A stretch of 64,000 nucleotides of DNA from Oscheius tipulae (GCA_037178975.1 JASJZH010000005.1:4464001-4528000), one strand, 5' to 3'; shown: positions 35,201-46,708, counted from the first letter of the stretch. Notes: generated by a model from the sequence alone, not told the origin. A program made the numbers and translations.

Positions 35201-36436
35201 ACTGGTCCAGTCTCTGTCGATCCCACTCGGAAACAAGTCGTCATGTCCATCGACGCCTACCAGAATCTGATGCAGATGGCTGCTAGCAAGGTTCACGACG
35301 AGATGGAGCCTCCGAGCAAGCGGAGCGTCACCGGATTCAGTCCGGACATTGCTACTCCTCAGCCTCGAAGTTTCGGATCACCTCTGATGCCATCTGTCAC
35401 TTCAGCCTTCGGAAGTCAGTTGACTCTTTTGATCAGACTAATGAAACTGTTTCAGTGTTGAACTCGGCCCAAGGATACATGGACTTGGATGCCAAGCCAC
35501 AGTCGACATTCCCACCCGGTTACGCTGAAAGGATGGAAAAGATGAGCAACTACTTCGACAAGACTATAGAGGATGCTTTAAAGTTGGACAGTCCGGATCA
35601 GACAGCCTACATGGGAGACAATCAACTCAAACTGGACAATCTGCAGCCCAAGAGCGAGTCTCGATCCAACTACCAACTAAATGCTGCCGAATTGAAAGAA
35701 CTGGACAGCATCAACGAGGCCTTCAAGGGAATGAACGAAGAGATCGAGCCCGGTCGTCAGAAACAGAGTTTCTTGAAGGACGAAAAGTCTCCTGCCGATA
35801 TCATGAACATTATGGATGTGGCTATGCGTCGTCTTGTCAAGATGGCTAAGAAACTGCCGGCCTTCAATGATATCAGTCAGGATGGAAAGTTTGCCTTGCT
35901 GAAGGCAGCCATGGTCGAGATGTTGACTGTGCGCGGAGTGGCTCGTTTCGATGCTCGACAGGGAGTCTGGCGTTCTCCGACCCTTCCGGAACCGGCTGAG
36001 GTCTCCTTCGACATGTTCGACAAGCTGAACAAGGATATTCGAGGAGACCAGAAGGCCCGTGTCATGCAGTTCTTCAAGATCTTCAGTGACGATATTCGAG
36101 GCAATGAGCTGATCATCTCTCTCATCATTCTCATCGTTCTCTTCTCTCCTCGAGATATCATCACCGACGAGGGAGACAAGAAGTTAATGGCTCGCAAGCA
36201 TGAGGAATACTCTACTCTCCTTCAGAGGTATATTGATGCTTTAAGAAATGTAAACATTTTGGTTTAGATACTTGGAGTCGCTGTATGGCAACGACGCTCT
36301 TCGAATCTACAGTCAGATTCCGGAAGCCTTGAAAATGTTGAAAGAGATCAGCAGCCATTCTGGTCTGCTCTTCTTCGGAACAGTAAACACCAAGGATGCC
36401 GAGCCATTGCCTCGCGAGATCTTCAAAGTCGAATAA
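23173..36436 (+). CDS. daf-12: DAF-12-type nuclear hormone receptor (NR1J), full span with distant 5' exons
   Basis: DAF-12 is the nematode steroid (dafachronic acid) receptor controlling dauer choice, developmental timing and lifespan. The core exons are 34042-34254, 34295-34441, 34579-34622, 34666-34723, 34761-35009, 35048-35414, 35456-36227 and 36268-36436 (stop 36434-36436). The DNA-binding domain reads CRVCGDHATGYNFN, CESCKAFFRRNALRPKEFKC, then RRFCQKCRLRKCFNVGMKKE; the CESCKA P-box is that of the DAF-12/NHR-8/HR96 group. A Ser/Pro/Met-rich hinge of about 330 residues leads to the ligand domain: IMNIMDVAMRRLVKMAKKL, then FALLKAAMVEMLTVRGVARF, then LIILIVLFSPRD, ending AEPLPREIFKVE. Upstream, seven candidate exons in phase 0 (listed separately) extend the gene to 23173. 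The core is certain; the upstream exons and their combinations are inferred. Confidence 0.85.
24469..24687 (+). CDS. Candidate 5' exon of the DAF-12-type gene, possible alternative start
   Basis: From ATG at 24469, 73 codons run to a GTGGGT donor in phase 0. The composition is Ser/Pro/Met/Gln-rich (MFPGSPSNEPSAFSPAIPG, PTSPTGYGTLLGSP, MTPQSQQFLQ), like the hinge of the same receptor and typical of a transactivation region. The real left boundary could be an acceptor (CTAG) a few bases upstream. Confidence 0.5.
25180..25338 (+). CDS. Candidate 5' exon of the DAF-12-type gene
   Basis: Fifty-three codons lie between a TCCTCACAG acceptor and a GTGAGC donor, phase 0 at both ends. The content is compact and well formed (RLLLFPRDEPIIHHVRDFIL, SEEFEDLLAFCHDDACEGC). 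I do not recognise it as a known domain. Confidence 0.5.
25572..26017. mobile_element. 446-bp inverted-repeat element (MITE-like)
   Basis: The ends are 22-bp perfect inverted repeats beginning CCGTAAAACCTCTATTAGAA, and the element is flanked on both sides by TATA (25568-25571 and 26018-26021). Inside, short units of the type GCTTCTAATAGAGGGTG recur near both ends in both orientations. There is no transposase frame. It is a non-autonomous DNA transposon lying in an intron of the DAF-12-type gene. Confidence 0.8.
26566..26767 (-). CDS. Possible fragment of an antisense gene within the DAF-12-type intron
   Basis: On the minus strand, an AAAAACAG acceptor is followed by 67 open codons (VIQMGKRCSEELVERFRGEY, ETETLVNKSFTENWELCPPW) to a stop at 26566. 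A short upstream piece, ILEQEKRKKDL, would join in phase across a 33-nt intron. No further exons could be traced, and the family is not recognised. It may be a gene remnant or a chance frame. Confidence 0.25.
28828..28926 (+). CDS. Candidate 5' exon of the DAF-12-type gene
   Basis: Thirty-three codons between a GTATTTTCAG acceptor and a GTTGGT donor, phase 0. Ser/Thr/Ala-rich (LLVSPAWSAALQLTETSPV, PTSRADLTSSTK). The quality of the acceptor and preserved phase support it; no homology was recognised. Confidence 0.45.
29132..29209 (+). CDS. Candidate 5' exon of the DAF-12-type gene (basic to acidic)
   Basis: Twenty-six codons between a TTCCTTTTACAG acceptor and a GTGAGT donor, phase 0. It begins with a basic, nuclear-localisation-like run (KTIQHKKHAKAKRCH) and ends acidic (SLSDDED), which fits a nuclear protein. 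Confidence 0.5.
30842..30910 (+). CDS. Candidate 5' exon of the DAF-12-type gene
   Basis: Twenty-three codons between a GATTTCCACCAG acceptor and a GTGAGT donor, phase 0 (TMPYGVFQPPNMLYHDVYHG). The second codon is ATG, so it could also serve as an internal start. Confidence 0.45.
30911..33607. other. Long intron/5' region without recognised features
   Basis: About 2.7 kb inside the presumed DAF-12-type transcription unit. Minus-strand frames here (for example 31621-32094) are arginine-rich low-complexity readings without splice context. I see no exon, RNA gene or transposon end that I can support. Confidence 0.4.
33608..33682 (+). CDS. Candidate alternative first exon of a short DAF-12-type isoform
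   Basis: ATG at 33608 starts 25 codons (MVDVNSLFNSQNYLNWSMIN, then KFYSK) ending at a GTAAGC donor in phase 0, directly compatible with the DNA-binding exon at 34042. A TATATA-like stretch (TGTATATACT) lies just upstream. This would give a receptor without the long N-terminal region. Confidence 0.5.
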
Positions 36437-37629
36437 GCATCTTTCCGTATACAAGCGGCACTTCATGTACTCCTCTAGCCGTCACATTCTTCCCTTTCCC
36501 CTAAGTCTTTAGCTCGCAACGTGTTCTCTGCATAGGGTTACTTTTCGGTGATCGTCTGTATAGTGTATTTGTCCTCCTCGTCTCTCTAACCTCTCTGTAC
36601 AACCAATCTTACCTCCATCCAGGCGTCCTGACGCTCGTGTGATTCTTCCTCCACCTAACCTCTTTGATGCTACCTCACCTACCCCATGAAACATAAAATA
36701 ATATTTATACTACTGTATGATAGTGCAATTAGGAGTATTCAATAACCCGGTCCTTTTTCTTCCTCTTTTCATCCGGCATTTTTCCAAAAACCCGATGTAG
36801 ACTTTTCTCTTCCGGTTCCTCTTTTCGTTATTGTATTTTGATCTCTGTGCCGGGTTCCATTTGTGGTTTTTCCGTTGGCCTGTTATCTACACCCGAGGCC
36901 CAATGTCCATCATTTACCCCCCGATTTTGTTCGTTCAGAGAAATAAATTGCCTATCACAAGTCCTACTGTTCTTTTTATACTCATAATCAGCAAAAGCCG
37001 GCTGAAAGATAGTTCGAGGAGCAAAAAGCGCAAAGTGTTCCTCTTAACTTGAAACTGAAAACTTTGTCAATATTGCTGCTGAAAAGATATTTGAAAGTCG
37101 TGTTTTTGGAATCATTGTTATTGGGAATTAGAATTTCCGACATAAAAAAATCAGTCTCCAACGGAGAGTGACAGTCATAGTCGGAGACTGTCTGAATACG
37201 TAAATGATGGGTAAGTCTGCCCCATTTCCGCTGAATATTTTGAAAAGACCATACGATGCTCGGCAAACATTTTATCAATCTTCCTATCTACCAAACAACC
37301 GTCATGTTAACGTTAAAACCATTAAAAGAATAATTTTCTTCCTTCTCAGGTTTATTCCTACGGTAGTTGGGCAAGATACGCAGCTCGGGAATTCAAGTCC
37401 TAGCTGTGTTTTGCCCCGAACGCGGGCTCCGAGCCGCGTGACCGTTCAATAATTCCTTCGAGCTCAAAATTGCTCTCCAAGCTACGTTTCCAAATGTTCC
37501 AGTTGCAATTCACGCTCCCAAGGGTGCTCGTCCCTTCTGATTGACTCCCTTTGTCTATTATGGCTCATAGAGTCCAATACCGACTTCCTCTTCTCTCTTC
37601 AACAGTTCCTGTCATCTTTCAGGTCGACG
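36437..37629. other. Intergenic: 3' UTR of the DAF-12-type gene and upstream region of MRP5
   Basis: The first 300 bases look like a 3' UTR, with a candidate polyadenylation region near 36690-36700 (CATAAAATAATA). A splice acceptor (CATCTTTCAG) ends at about 37622, eight bases before the MRP5 ATG, so a leader exon or spliced leader joins there. No gene is supported between them. Confidence 0.5.
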
Positions 37630-40600
37630 ATGTCAAACACAGCAGAAGACCGAGTTCATCTGGATCCGGGAGATGGGGAGGAGGTCTACCCGATGGTCAT
37701 GTACACCAAGGACAAGTCTCCGTCCAGGTCAGTTCCTAGTCTTCTTTTGCGCGAGAGAGAGAGAGACAGTCGCCTACCTGATAAGAGTAAGGTGTCACCA
37801 CATGATTCAATCCTAGAAAGACAGCTGATTAGGGAGTTAGTTATTCTCCTCTTGAGATGCTCTTTCTCCCGGATGACGTAGCCGTCTGTTTTGGCAGCTA
37901 ATGCCGATTATTCCCTTCCGACGCTCGGGACTCGAGTAGCTGCAAAAAAAAGTGACAACAAGGGGTTCTCCTAGGTGTTGCCTCTCTGAAGAGCAACATC
38001 TCACTCCAACACTTGAAACTGGAGAAACAGTGGGCAAACAACTATCTATTAATTTGACTGAGGAGGTTTATTGCAAGGAGTGGGATTGTTGCCGTACGGA
38101 TTCAGCATTTCCCCCACTCGTGACTCTTGTTGTTCGGTTGGACCTGCCACAGCTTATAGTCTGTTCACAAAAAACAACCAAACGACCAGGCATCGCGGGC
38201 TTTTTTTTGGCGCGGATTCAAAGGGCTAAAAATTAGCTTCAAGTATTTCGTTCATCAAACAATTTCATCTTTTCCGTTTTGTTTTTTGTTAAAACAGAAT
38301 ATTCCGGTTAAAACAAGCGAAAATGGAGAAAAACGATGTAAAAGACGAAGAAAAATGATTGAAAAGATGAACTTATTGAAACTAACGAATTTTGAGCTGT
38401 TTGAATCCGCACCAAAAAAAGGCCCGCGATGCCTGGTCGTTTGGTTGTTTTTTGTGAACAGACTATACGAGGCGTTCCCTCTTTATTTACGTCCCATTGA
38501 AGACCGGTCAGAGCCTGGCTCAATTCCATCTGTCATTTTGTCAATTCCCCTTTTCCGGCAAAGAGACAGATGTCACTTGTTGCGGATCAGCTGGTTTCGG
38601 CGACCAGCTAGTCAGATGACCTCACAAAACGGCTCGTTTCATTGGAACAACAGGAAGAGGATTCTCATTTTGCAGGAGCAGAGACACATCAACAGTAGTT
38701 AATTAGGAATTCGCGGGAAGTGGTCGCCTACGTTCAGTTGTTTACAAGTCAAGCCATACATAGAGTCACTCACATCACACATTCTATCCCACCCTTTGCT
38801 CATAATCATTTTCTTTGAAGTCTTATCTTCTTCGGCACCTCTTAAATCATATTGCTACTGATGGCTCTAGTGCGTCTACACTCTTCTTATCACCTCTCGT
38901 ACATTGATTGTCTCTTTTTTTCTCGACAATAGTTCCTAGTCATTTTGACCGGAATCTAATGAATCCACTTTGCAGGATGCACTCAGCAGACCCAGCCGAG
39001 CGTTACACGGGCGGTCGACCAGCTAAGGATCTCAGTCGCTACTCCTCTACATTAAGGAGTATGCAGCCAATTAGAACTGGGAAAAGGAATCTGAAAGGAG
39101 GAGCCAAAATAGACGAGTCCGGTCTGTTATCCTTCATCACATACAGCTGGGTCTTCGAGTATCTTTTCTCGGCTTTCAAGGTATAGTTTTGATAAAAGTT
39201 TTGAAGAGACATGTGCAGGGCCGACTGGATAGGGATCAGACATGGAACTGTAGCATATTCGATGCCAGTAATGTAAACATGGCTCGGATGGAAGTTCTAT
39301 GGGAGGAAGAGGTCAAAAACAATCCAACCAATCCTTCTCTTTTTAAGGTAATCTCCCTATTACTGTTTGAACAAAACTTCAGGCAATGTACCGGTTTATA
39401 TCAACAAGACTATGGGCATCTTGTGGGGTCTTTTTCGTCTGTCTAATTCTCGGCTTCATCGGTCCCACGTGCTTTATTAAAGGACTGGTAGCGTTCGCCG
39501 AAAACCCACCGCTTCCCGGTATTAGTGTCAATTATGTCTACGGCTTCGGGCTCGTCCTCTGCATTGCAATTGTAAGAACTTCCTTATTTATTTAATTGCC
39601 AATTATAGTTTGAATTGTCCCGCGTTCTGGCCTACGGAGCCACATGGGCCATCTCTTATAGGACAGGAATTCGAGTTCGCGGAGCTCTACTAGGTTTGCT
39701 ATTCAAACGGATCATCACTGTGAGAAGTCTGGGCAAGAAGAATGCTGCCGAGGTTTGCCTGTTTCTTTTCCGTTTACAAGAGGATTGTAGATTGTAAATA
39801 TGTTCGCTAACGATGGTCAACGTCTTTTCGACGCTGTCACTTTCGCTCCTCTTGTCCTTGTCGGTCCTTTGGTTTTGATCGGAGGAATCGCCTACCTTCT
39901 GGCTGTCATCGGTCCCTGGTCTCTCTTAGGCATTCTCATCTTTTTTATCTTCGATGTCATACAGGTATTTTATTACCTCCCTATTCAATAGTCCTTATTC
40001 AGTACGGTCTCGGAAAAACAATGGTCCGATTCCGCCAGTCAGCTATCGACAAGACCGAAAAGAGAATCAGTCTGATGGGTGAGATCATTAAATGTATTCG
40101 GGTCATCAAGATGAATGCCTGGGAGGAGAACTTTACTAAGAGAATTGAAGGTACTAGTATCTTTTGTTCTTTTCAACTCTTTCAATAGATATGCGTCATC
40201 AGGAGAAAGTCGACATCCGAACTGCTGGCTATGCACAGTCTCTAGCCATCGCTTGCGGACCTGTCGTTCCGGTCGTAGCTGCTGTCCTCACCTTTTTAGG
40301 AGTTGTTTTGTCTGGTCATGATCTCCTTGCCAGTGATGTAAGTTTTTATCTACGTCGTTTACTAATCTTCACAGGCTTTCTCTGCGATCACAGTCTTCTT
40401 TGTCATGCTTTTCGGAATCAGGATGATTCCCTACGGCAGCAGATACATGGCCGAAGCTGTTGTAGCTTTGAGGAGAATTCAAGAAATGCTTCTGGTTTGT
40501 ATTTTTCTGCTATCCTTAAAAATCAAGCTTAGTACGACCAATGGGACGCACAGCTCCCAGCTCCAGCAGACTCTAACCACGTGATTCGGTTCAAGAACGC

Positions 40601-43600
40601 GACTCTATCCTGGAATAGATATGGTTCAGTGGATTCCAGCTTTCATGACTAGCCCTTTTCAGAGAAACCAGCTGCTGCAAGTGAAGAAGCGGAAACTCTA
40701 AAAACAGAGACCGTTTTCCAACTAGAAGGAATAACTCTCACGATCAAGAGGAAAGAGATTGTCGGGCTGTGTGGGCCGGTTGGAAGTGGAAAAAGTGCTC
40801 TTCTGACCAGTTGTATCGGACACGTTAGCATTGTTGTTACTTTTAGAAAGAACTCTTTCAGATGTTCCAAAATGAGGGAGACGTCGAGGTATCTGGAGGT
40901 GTCGCCTATGTTCCTCAGACCCCTTGGATCCAGAATGCCACTGTGCAAGACAATGTCCTCTTCGGTCTGCCGATGAACCAGCAGAAGTATCAACGAGTCC
41001 TAGTGGCCTGTCAACTTGATCGTGACATTGAATCGATGGCAGCCAAGGATCACACAGAGGTCGGAGAACGAGGAACCACACTATCAGGCGGTCAGAAAGC
41101 ACGAGTCTCATTGGCCAGAGCAATCTTCTCTTCAAAAGATTTGTATCTTCTCGACGATGTTCTCGCCAGCCTCGACAGCAAGGTAGATCTGTTGAAGCAG
41201 TAAGTTGAATCAGCAGTTCAGGTAGCTAACAAGATCTTCGATGATGCCATACTCAATGTTCTTCAAAATAAAACTGTCCTTATGGTCACTACCGATCCTC
41301 AACGACTTGCTCAATGCGATCGAGTTGTTTACATGGAGGCTGGAAGAGTCGTCGCTGTGGGAGAGCATCTGGAACTGTTGGAATCCTGTCGACCCTACAA
41401 TGAGTACTGTCAGAACGCTGCTGCTGGTGGTACGCTGGTTTCCAGTCGCTCAGCAGATTATTCTTCAGAACACTACACAACAGCTGATGCAGCTTTTGGA
41501 GAGAAATCGGACGAAGGGGATGATGAGAGCAAAGGCTCGTCTCTGGACTTGGTCACGGAAGAAGCTGGACGATTGATTGACGACGAAGAAGATCTCGGAT
41601 TGGCCGAGATGAAGTTTTCTATCTATCTGTAAGTTTGAACTCGCTTTTCTTTTACGGTTCATGCTCAGATCCTACATAAAAGCAGCGGGGACTTGGATTG
41701 TATGGGGTCTGCTTTTGGCAGCCTTCATTCTCAACGTCTCGGCTTCCATTTTCTCCACTTTCTGGCTCTCGCGGTGGCTCAAACGAGGACATAATGAACA
41801 GGTAAACAAGACATCCTCACTGTGAAGAGGGTTATTCAGTTTGAGTCTGTGAATGGAACAGAAACCCTTCGAGCAACCAGCAGTTTGGCCGACAGCCCTG
41901 ATACTAATTTCTACGCCATAGTCTATGGGATTTCTTTAGTGGTTCTGTTCATTTCCGGACTCATCAAGGCTATCGTCTTTGTCAAGGTGAGGCTGTTTCT
42001 GAGTATTCTAAAAAGGGTGCAGGTTTCTTTGAACGCTGGATCTCGTCTCCATTCGGGTATGTTCTCTTCCATCATCAAAGCCCCCGTCTCTTTCTTCGAC
42101 TCTACTCCAACTGGGCGCATTCTGAACAGATTCAGCAAAGACATGGATGAGAGTGAGTTCACGTGCTTATTGAAAAATCGTTTTAGTTGACGTAAAACTA
42201 CCATTCACAATGGAAGTCTTCGTCCAGAACATGATCACCTGTCTTGGATTCCTGCTGGTCATCGCCTGGGTCTTCCCCTACTTCCTCATCGCCTGTGTCC
42301 CCCTGTTCGCCATCTTTATCCTCTTCATTCTCTGCTTCCGAGCAGGAATTCGAAGTCTCAAACGGTCCGAGAATATCTCTCGATCGCCTCTTTTCGACCA
42401 CATTACCACGACTCTCGAAGGACTTCATTGCATTCATACTTTCGGACAGACATCTCGATTTTTGGATGCTCTTAAACAGAAATTGGATGCAAACAGTGGA
42501 GCTGTCTTCATGTACCAGTCCGGAATGAGATGGCTGGCAGTCTGGCTGGATCTTCTCGTCGTTTGTATCACTTCCGTCGTGGCTCTTCTGATCGTCTGTC
42601 TCACCGGAACAGTTTCTCCAGCAGATGCCGGAATGGCAATTGCTTTTGCCGTTCAGATGAGCGGAATCTTCCAGTTTGCCGTGAGAACTCAGACTGAACT
42701 CGAAGCCAAAATGACCTCGGTCGAGAGAGTCGACTACTATTCGAAGAAGGTAGCCTCTGAAGGAGACTGGGACACACGAAAGGGCGTTGACGTTCCTCAG
42801 ACATGGCCTCCCCGTGGACAAATCACCTTCCAGGATGTCAAGTAAGCAATTCTTTTTCATTTTTTTAGACCGTTTTAAGGCTACGCTACCGTGCCAAGCT
42901 ACCCCTGGCCCTGAACGAGGTCTCTTTCGATGTGATGCCGGGAGAAAAGATTGGAATCATTGGAAGAACAGGCTCCGGAAAATCCTCCCTCGGAAACGTC
43001 CTCTACCGAATGTATCCTCTGACCTGGGGACGTATCTACATTGACGGAGTGGACATTTCAACTATCGGACTCCATCGTCTTCGACGAGCCATGGCAGTGA
43101 TTCCACAAGACCCTCATCTCTTCGCTGGAACTGTCCGCTACAATCTCGATCCCAATAATCAGTTCACAGACAGCGAGCTCTGGATCGCTCTGGAGAAGAC
43201 TTACATGAAGAACACGGTAAGAATTCTCTTGCCTGGATATTTACAATCAATTCAGATCTCAAACTTGGACAAGAAACTACTGGCTGATGTTCACACGGCG
43301 GGAGAAAACTTCTCTGTTGGAGAAAGACAACTACTGTGTTTAGCCAGAGCCATCTTGATGTAAGGAAATGCTTTTGCTAACATATGAATATGTTCAGGAA
43401 GGCGAAAATTGTTCTGTTGGACGAAGCTACAGCCAGTCTCGATCTCTCAACAGACAAACTCATCCAGAAGGTCATCCACGACGCATTCAAAGAATGTACC
43501 ATTCTCCTGATCGCTCATCGACTGGAAAATGTCAGCAATATGGACAGGGTTCTATTGATGGAAGCTGGAAAGGTGCTTTTTCTTTCTCATCCAAAGTAAT

Positions 43601-43951
43601 CCCATTTCCAGGTTGTTGAGTACGATAAACCATCCGTCCTTTTAAACAAGACAGCTTCTGGAATTCATGGAGTGCATCTGAAGGTGAAAGAGGACGAGAT
43701 CATCGTGCCGGAAGAGTTCCATGATAGCGAAGAGATTCATGTTGTGGAACCACCAATGAGTAGGGCAGAGAGTACACCTGAAATCATTGAAAGAGAGGTG
43801 ACTCTTGGTATTGGACTTCAATTAAAGAGAACTTTAGGAAAGCGACTCGGAGACCGGAGAGTTGGTCGAGGCTGCTCGAGAGGAGGATGTTTTGATTCAT
43901 GACAGAGATAGTGACAGTACGGACGAGGATATTGAACTCGTTGAGAAGTAA
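37630..43951 (+). CDS. mrp-5: ABC transporter of the MRP5/ABCC5 type
   Basis: ABCC5-type proteins export organic anions and cyclic nucleotides; in C. elegans MRP-5 exports haem from the intestine. Exon 1 is 37630-37727 ([15 protein letters not shown]...). A 1,248-nt intron precedes exon 2 at 38976. The N-terminal region has the ABCC5 pattern ([29 protein letters not shown]) and there is no extra TMD0. The first membrane domain includes [22 protein letters not shown]1 has Walker [12 protein letters not shown], signature [14 protein letters not shown] and Walker [13 protein letters not shown], in which the usual final acidic residue is replaced by Val. NBD2 has [12 protein letters not shown], signature [14 protein letters not shown] and [12 protein letters not shown]. 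The C-terminal tail is unusually acidic and ends [10 protein letters not shown] at 43949-43951. About twenty small introns interrupt the gene. Confidence 0.9.
38159..38463. mobile_element. 305-bp inverted-repeat element (MITE-like) in MRP5 intron 1
   Basis: The two ends are inverted repeats starting GTCTGTTCACAAAAAACAAC. They are perfect for about 42 bp and nearly perfect to about 65 bp, so the element can fold into a long hairpin. TATA flanks both sides (38155-38158 and 38464-38467). The centre is AT-rich and has no coding capacity. The arms are nearly identical, suggesting recent insertion. Confidence 0.85.
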
Positions 43952-44346
43952 TCTCCTTGTACATACTTATTTCAATATGTTCACGAGTTCCATTCGCGGT
44001 TTTGGAGTAGCCGGTTACCCACACGAGTTCGAAAATGAGGAAACTCCATTATTTACTGTTTTGTTCCACTCAGGATATTTGAAAATTAGTCACAACTGCG
44101 CAGGTTCCCACATTCCCTCTCTACTTTTCACTCCCTGCTGTGCAACTATTGTACATAGCCGTCTGATAAATATTCTTGTTATTGTTTTTAAGTCACCGCG
44201 GGACGAGAGGTTTATATCGGCTTCTTCCAGCAGCTTCTCGTCCCTGAATCCGAGTCAAACCGGATCGCGGACTATACAGATAGCGCGCATGGGTTTTTCC
44301 ACCATAGCCCAACCGACGAACGGCTTTTCGGCCTCCTATCTCTCTC

Positions 44347-45350
44347 ATGATACTTCCGACCGTCTTCTTACTCGTGTTACCTGTCTTGGCAGTGGCCGTG
44401 GAGGTCGGTGATGACCTCAGTTTTCAGTTGGATCTGATCAAGCATCAGCCCTGCGCCCACGGATCAAGTCTGTTTTTCTGTTTTGATCTGTTAATGCGAA
44501 TTAAGAAGCCAAATGGACGAAGAAGTTGGAATTTGAGTCGGGTACGGACAAGAAGGGACCGAGACTCGAACCGATCTCCGGAAAGCCGGGCTGCTTCTCC
44601 ATCGGAGGCAAGGTCCAAGTCTTTGAGGTGAGAATCTCTAAGTTTGAAACGACTGTGTTTTAGGACTTTGGTGGAGATTTCTCGATCTATCTCGAGCTGA
44701 GAAATACGGCCAAGAAGAACCAGGTTCCCGAGACCTGTGTGAAGCAGGGAAACGACGGATGTGGAGGTTTCGGATCCTGGTACGAACTATACTTGTTTAA
44801 TTAGATTCAATTCAGTCTCTACTGCAACGCCTGTAGAACATTCGGAGACAGTTTGGGAGTCCAAGCCCAACTTCTCCTCGACGACTCTCCAATCAAATGC
44901 AGTGACGGACTATCAAAGGGATCGTACGATAACCTGAAGTTGGCCTTCTGTTTGCCTAAGATGGAGGAGATTCTCAAATCTCAGGGTCTTACCAAAGAGT
45001 CTTTCCTGCAACTGGTCAGAAGTGATGTAAGTTATATTTTTACTATCACTGATTCTTCCTCAGGATGGTCCAGCTCTGAGGGCTATGGGTCTTTTCGCTA
45101 CTGTCTATGTTTTTGATACCGATGTTAGCAAGCAGATGCAGACCCAGCAACGAGTCGAGAGCGTTTACAGGAAAACAAAGAAGAGTTTCTTCAAGGTGTG
45201 TCATTAACCAACTCGAAAAAAAAGGTTTAGGACGAGCCGTTGCCAGCCGACGTCTACTGGAGTCTGCCCTTCAACCAGATGATTAAGAACCAACAGACCT
45301 ACGTGGCTTGTCATAAGATTTATGGAAACATTCGAATTAACCAGAAATGA
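44347..45350 (+). CDS. Secreted cysteine-rich protein, tandem paralogue 1
   Basis: A signal peptide (MILPTVFLLVLPVLAVA) starts an approximately 260-residue protein spread over six exons, with small introns such as the one ending AATTAAG near 44504. The hallmark is a cysteine cluster around residues 115-135: ETCVKQGNDGCGGFGSC, then LYCNAC across an intron. Two isolated cysteines (PIKCSDG, LAFCLP) follow. The C-terminal half is polar without repeats and ends YGNIRINQK at 45348-45350. There is no transmembrane segment after the signal. I do not recognise the family; the shared pattern with the next gene shows it is a duplicated secreted protein, probably with disulfides. It begins 396 bp after the MRP5 stop. 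Confidence 0.7.
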
Positions 45351-45464
45351 TCTCAGAATAAACAAAGTCTGCTCGAACCTGTTCTTATCCACAGGTGGTT
45401 CCACTTTTCGTCGCTCCGCCCCTTCTAGGCCCCTCCCCCTTTGTCCTTGCTCCTCAGCTTCTTC

Positions 45465-45479
45465 CAGACATGCTGTCCG
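45465..45479 (+). promoter_or_regulatory. Candidate trans-splice acceptor before secreted paralogue 2
   Basis: CAGCTTCTTCCAG ends at 45477, two bases before the ATG at 45480 and 127 bp after the stop of paralogue 1. Spacing and position fit processing of a two-gene operon by spliced-leader addition. Confidence 0.5.
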
Positions 45480-46708
45480 TCGCTCTTCTTCTAACAGTTT
45501 TTGGTCTCGTCTCAGCAGCCGAGATCTCCGTCCGAATAGAACGACACTTCCCCTGCTCAGCCAGTTCCGGTCCGTTTTTGGACTTGCCTCCTTCACTCAT
45601 CCGTCTCTATCAATTTAGATGTCCTTGGCGCAGCCAGTTTTGTCGCGCACAGGTCGCAATAGATAGACAAAGCCACCGTTATCCCCTTGGAAAGCCGTAA
45701 AGAAATTGATGTGTTTTTCGATTTCTAACGATAATTAAGAACTGGAGATTGTTCACGAGGGATTTCGAAAAAAGTAGAGCAAAACTTTTGAACCGAAACT
45801 GTAATTGTAGTACTCGGAACGATTCATAAATCGGGCAAGCTCGTAAAGACGAAAGTTTCAGGTCCAAAGAAGGAAAGTCTCTTGATCAAGTTCCCTTCCT
45901 ACAAAACACCAGGAGTTCATTTCCACGAGGAGACGAACGAGCTCGGACACAAATGTTTCCGAATGAGTGGAGGAAAAGTAGAGGTGAGTATACAGGAAAG
46001 TCTTTTGACGTCAGAGAGAGTGTATCCGCTCGCTGAACGAGAAAATCCAGTGCGCGGTCGTAAAAAGACAGAGGATTATTTAGGTCTATGGCAGGGGACT
46101 GTCTGGTGATAAGAAATACTATGTTCACCTGGAGACGAGAATCGGTATTCACGGAAAGCCGGAGAGGTGTGTCAATGCTGATTCCAATGGCTGTGGAGGC
46201 ATCGGATCATGGTTTGTTCTTCTGTTATGAGTCATAAGGGAAAGTCTAGCGTTCATTGTGACATCTGCCATATGAAGGGAGGTGCCTTGAAGAACTTTGT
46301 CCAAATTTTCAAAGGAGATCACCCGGCGGAGTGCTCCTCTCAGGTTCGTTGACCACCTAATCCAGCTTACTGTATTCAGGGGCTGTCACCTGGAAACTAC
46401 GATGATCTGTCTCTGCGAGTCTGTCTGCCAACAAAGAACGAACTACTGCCCTTCCTTGACCAGGTACTCTTCCTTTGTACTGCGTCATAAAATCTGTTCA
46501 GAATGCCAGTAGAGCAGAACAGCTCTGGGATTTGTTCGTGAGTTCTCGTGCCCGATCTGGAGAGATTCCTCTGGTCATTGCCGCCAGAATCTTTGATCGA
46601 CCAATCAACCAGCTCAGTGCGAAGGAGATGAACGAGTTGATTCATGAATCAAAGGCTGGATTGATTGGATGTCATTGGATCTATGCCACGGTTTCCCAAC
46701 AGAGCTAA
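45480..46708 (+). CDS. Secreted cysteine-rich protein, tandem paralogue 2
   Basis: A signal peptide (MLSVALLLTVFGLVSA) is followed by about 230 residues. The cysteine cluster parallels that of the upstream gene: RCVNADSNGCGGIGSC, then VHCDICHMKGG, split by an intron at the same codon (donor after TCATG). AECSSQGLSPGNYDDL and LRVCLP also match the neighbour's CSDGLSKGSYDNL and LAFCLP. The two proteins otherwise differ strongly, so the duplication is old. The C-terminus includes IAARIFDRPINQLSAKEMNE and ends ATVSQQS, stop at 46706-46708. The junction between exon 1 and the exon starting VLGTIHKSGKLVK is less certain (donor GTCCGT, intron of about 240 nt). Function unknown; extracellular. Confidence 0.7.
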
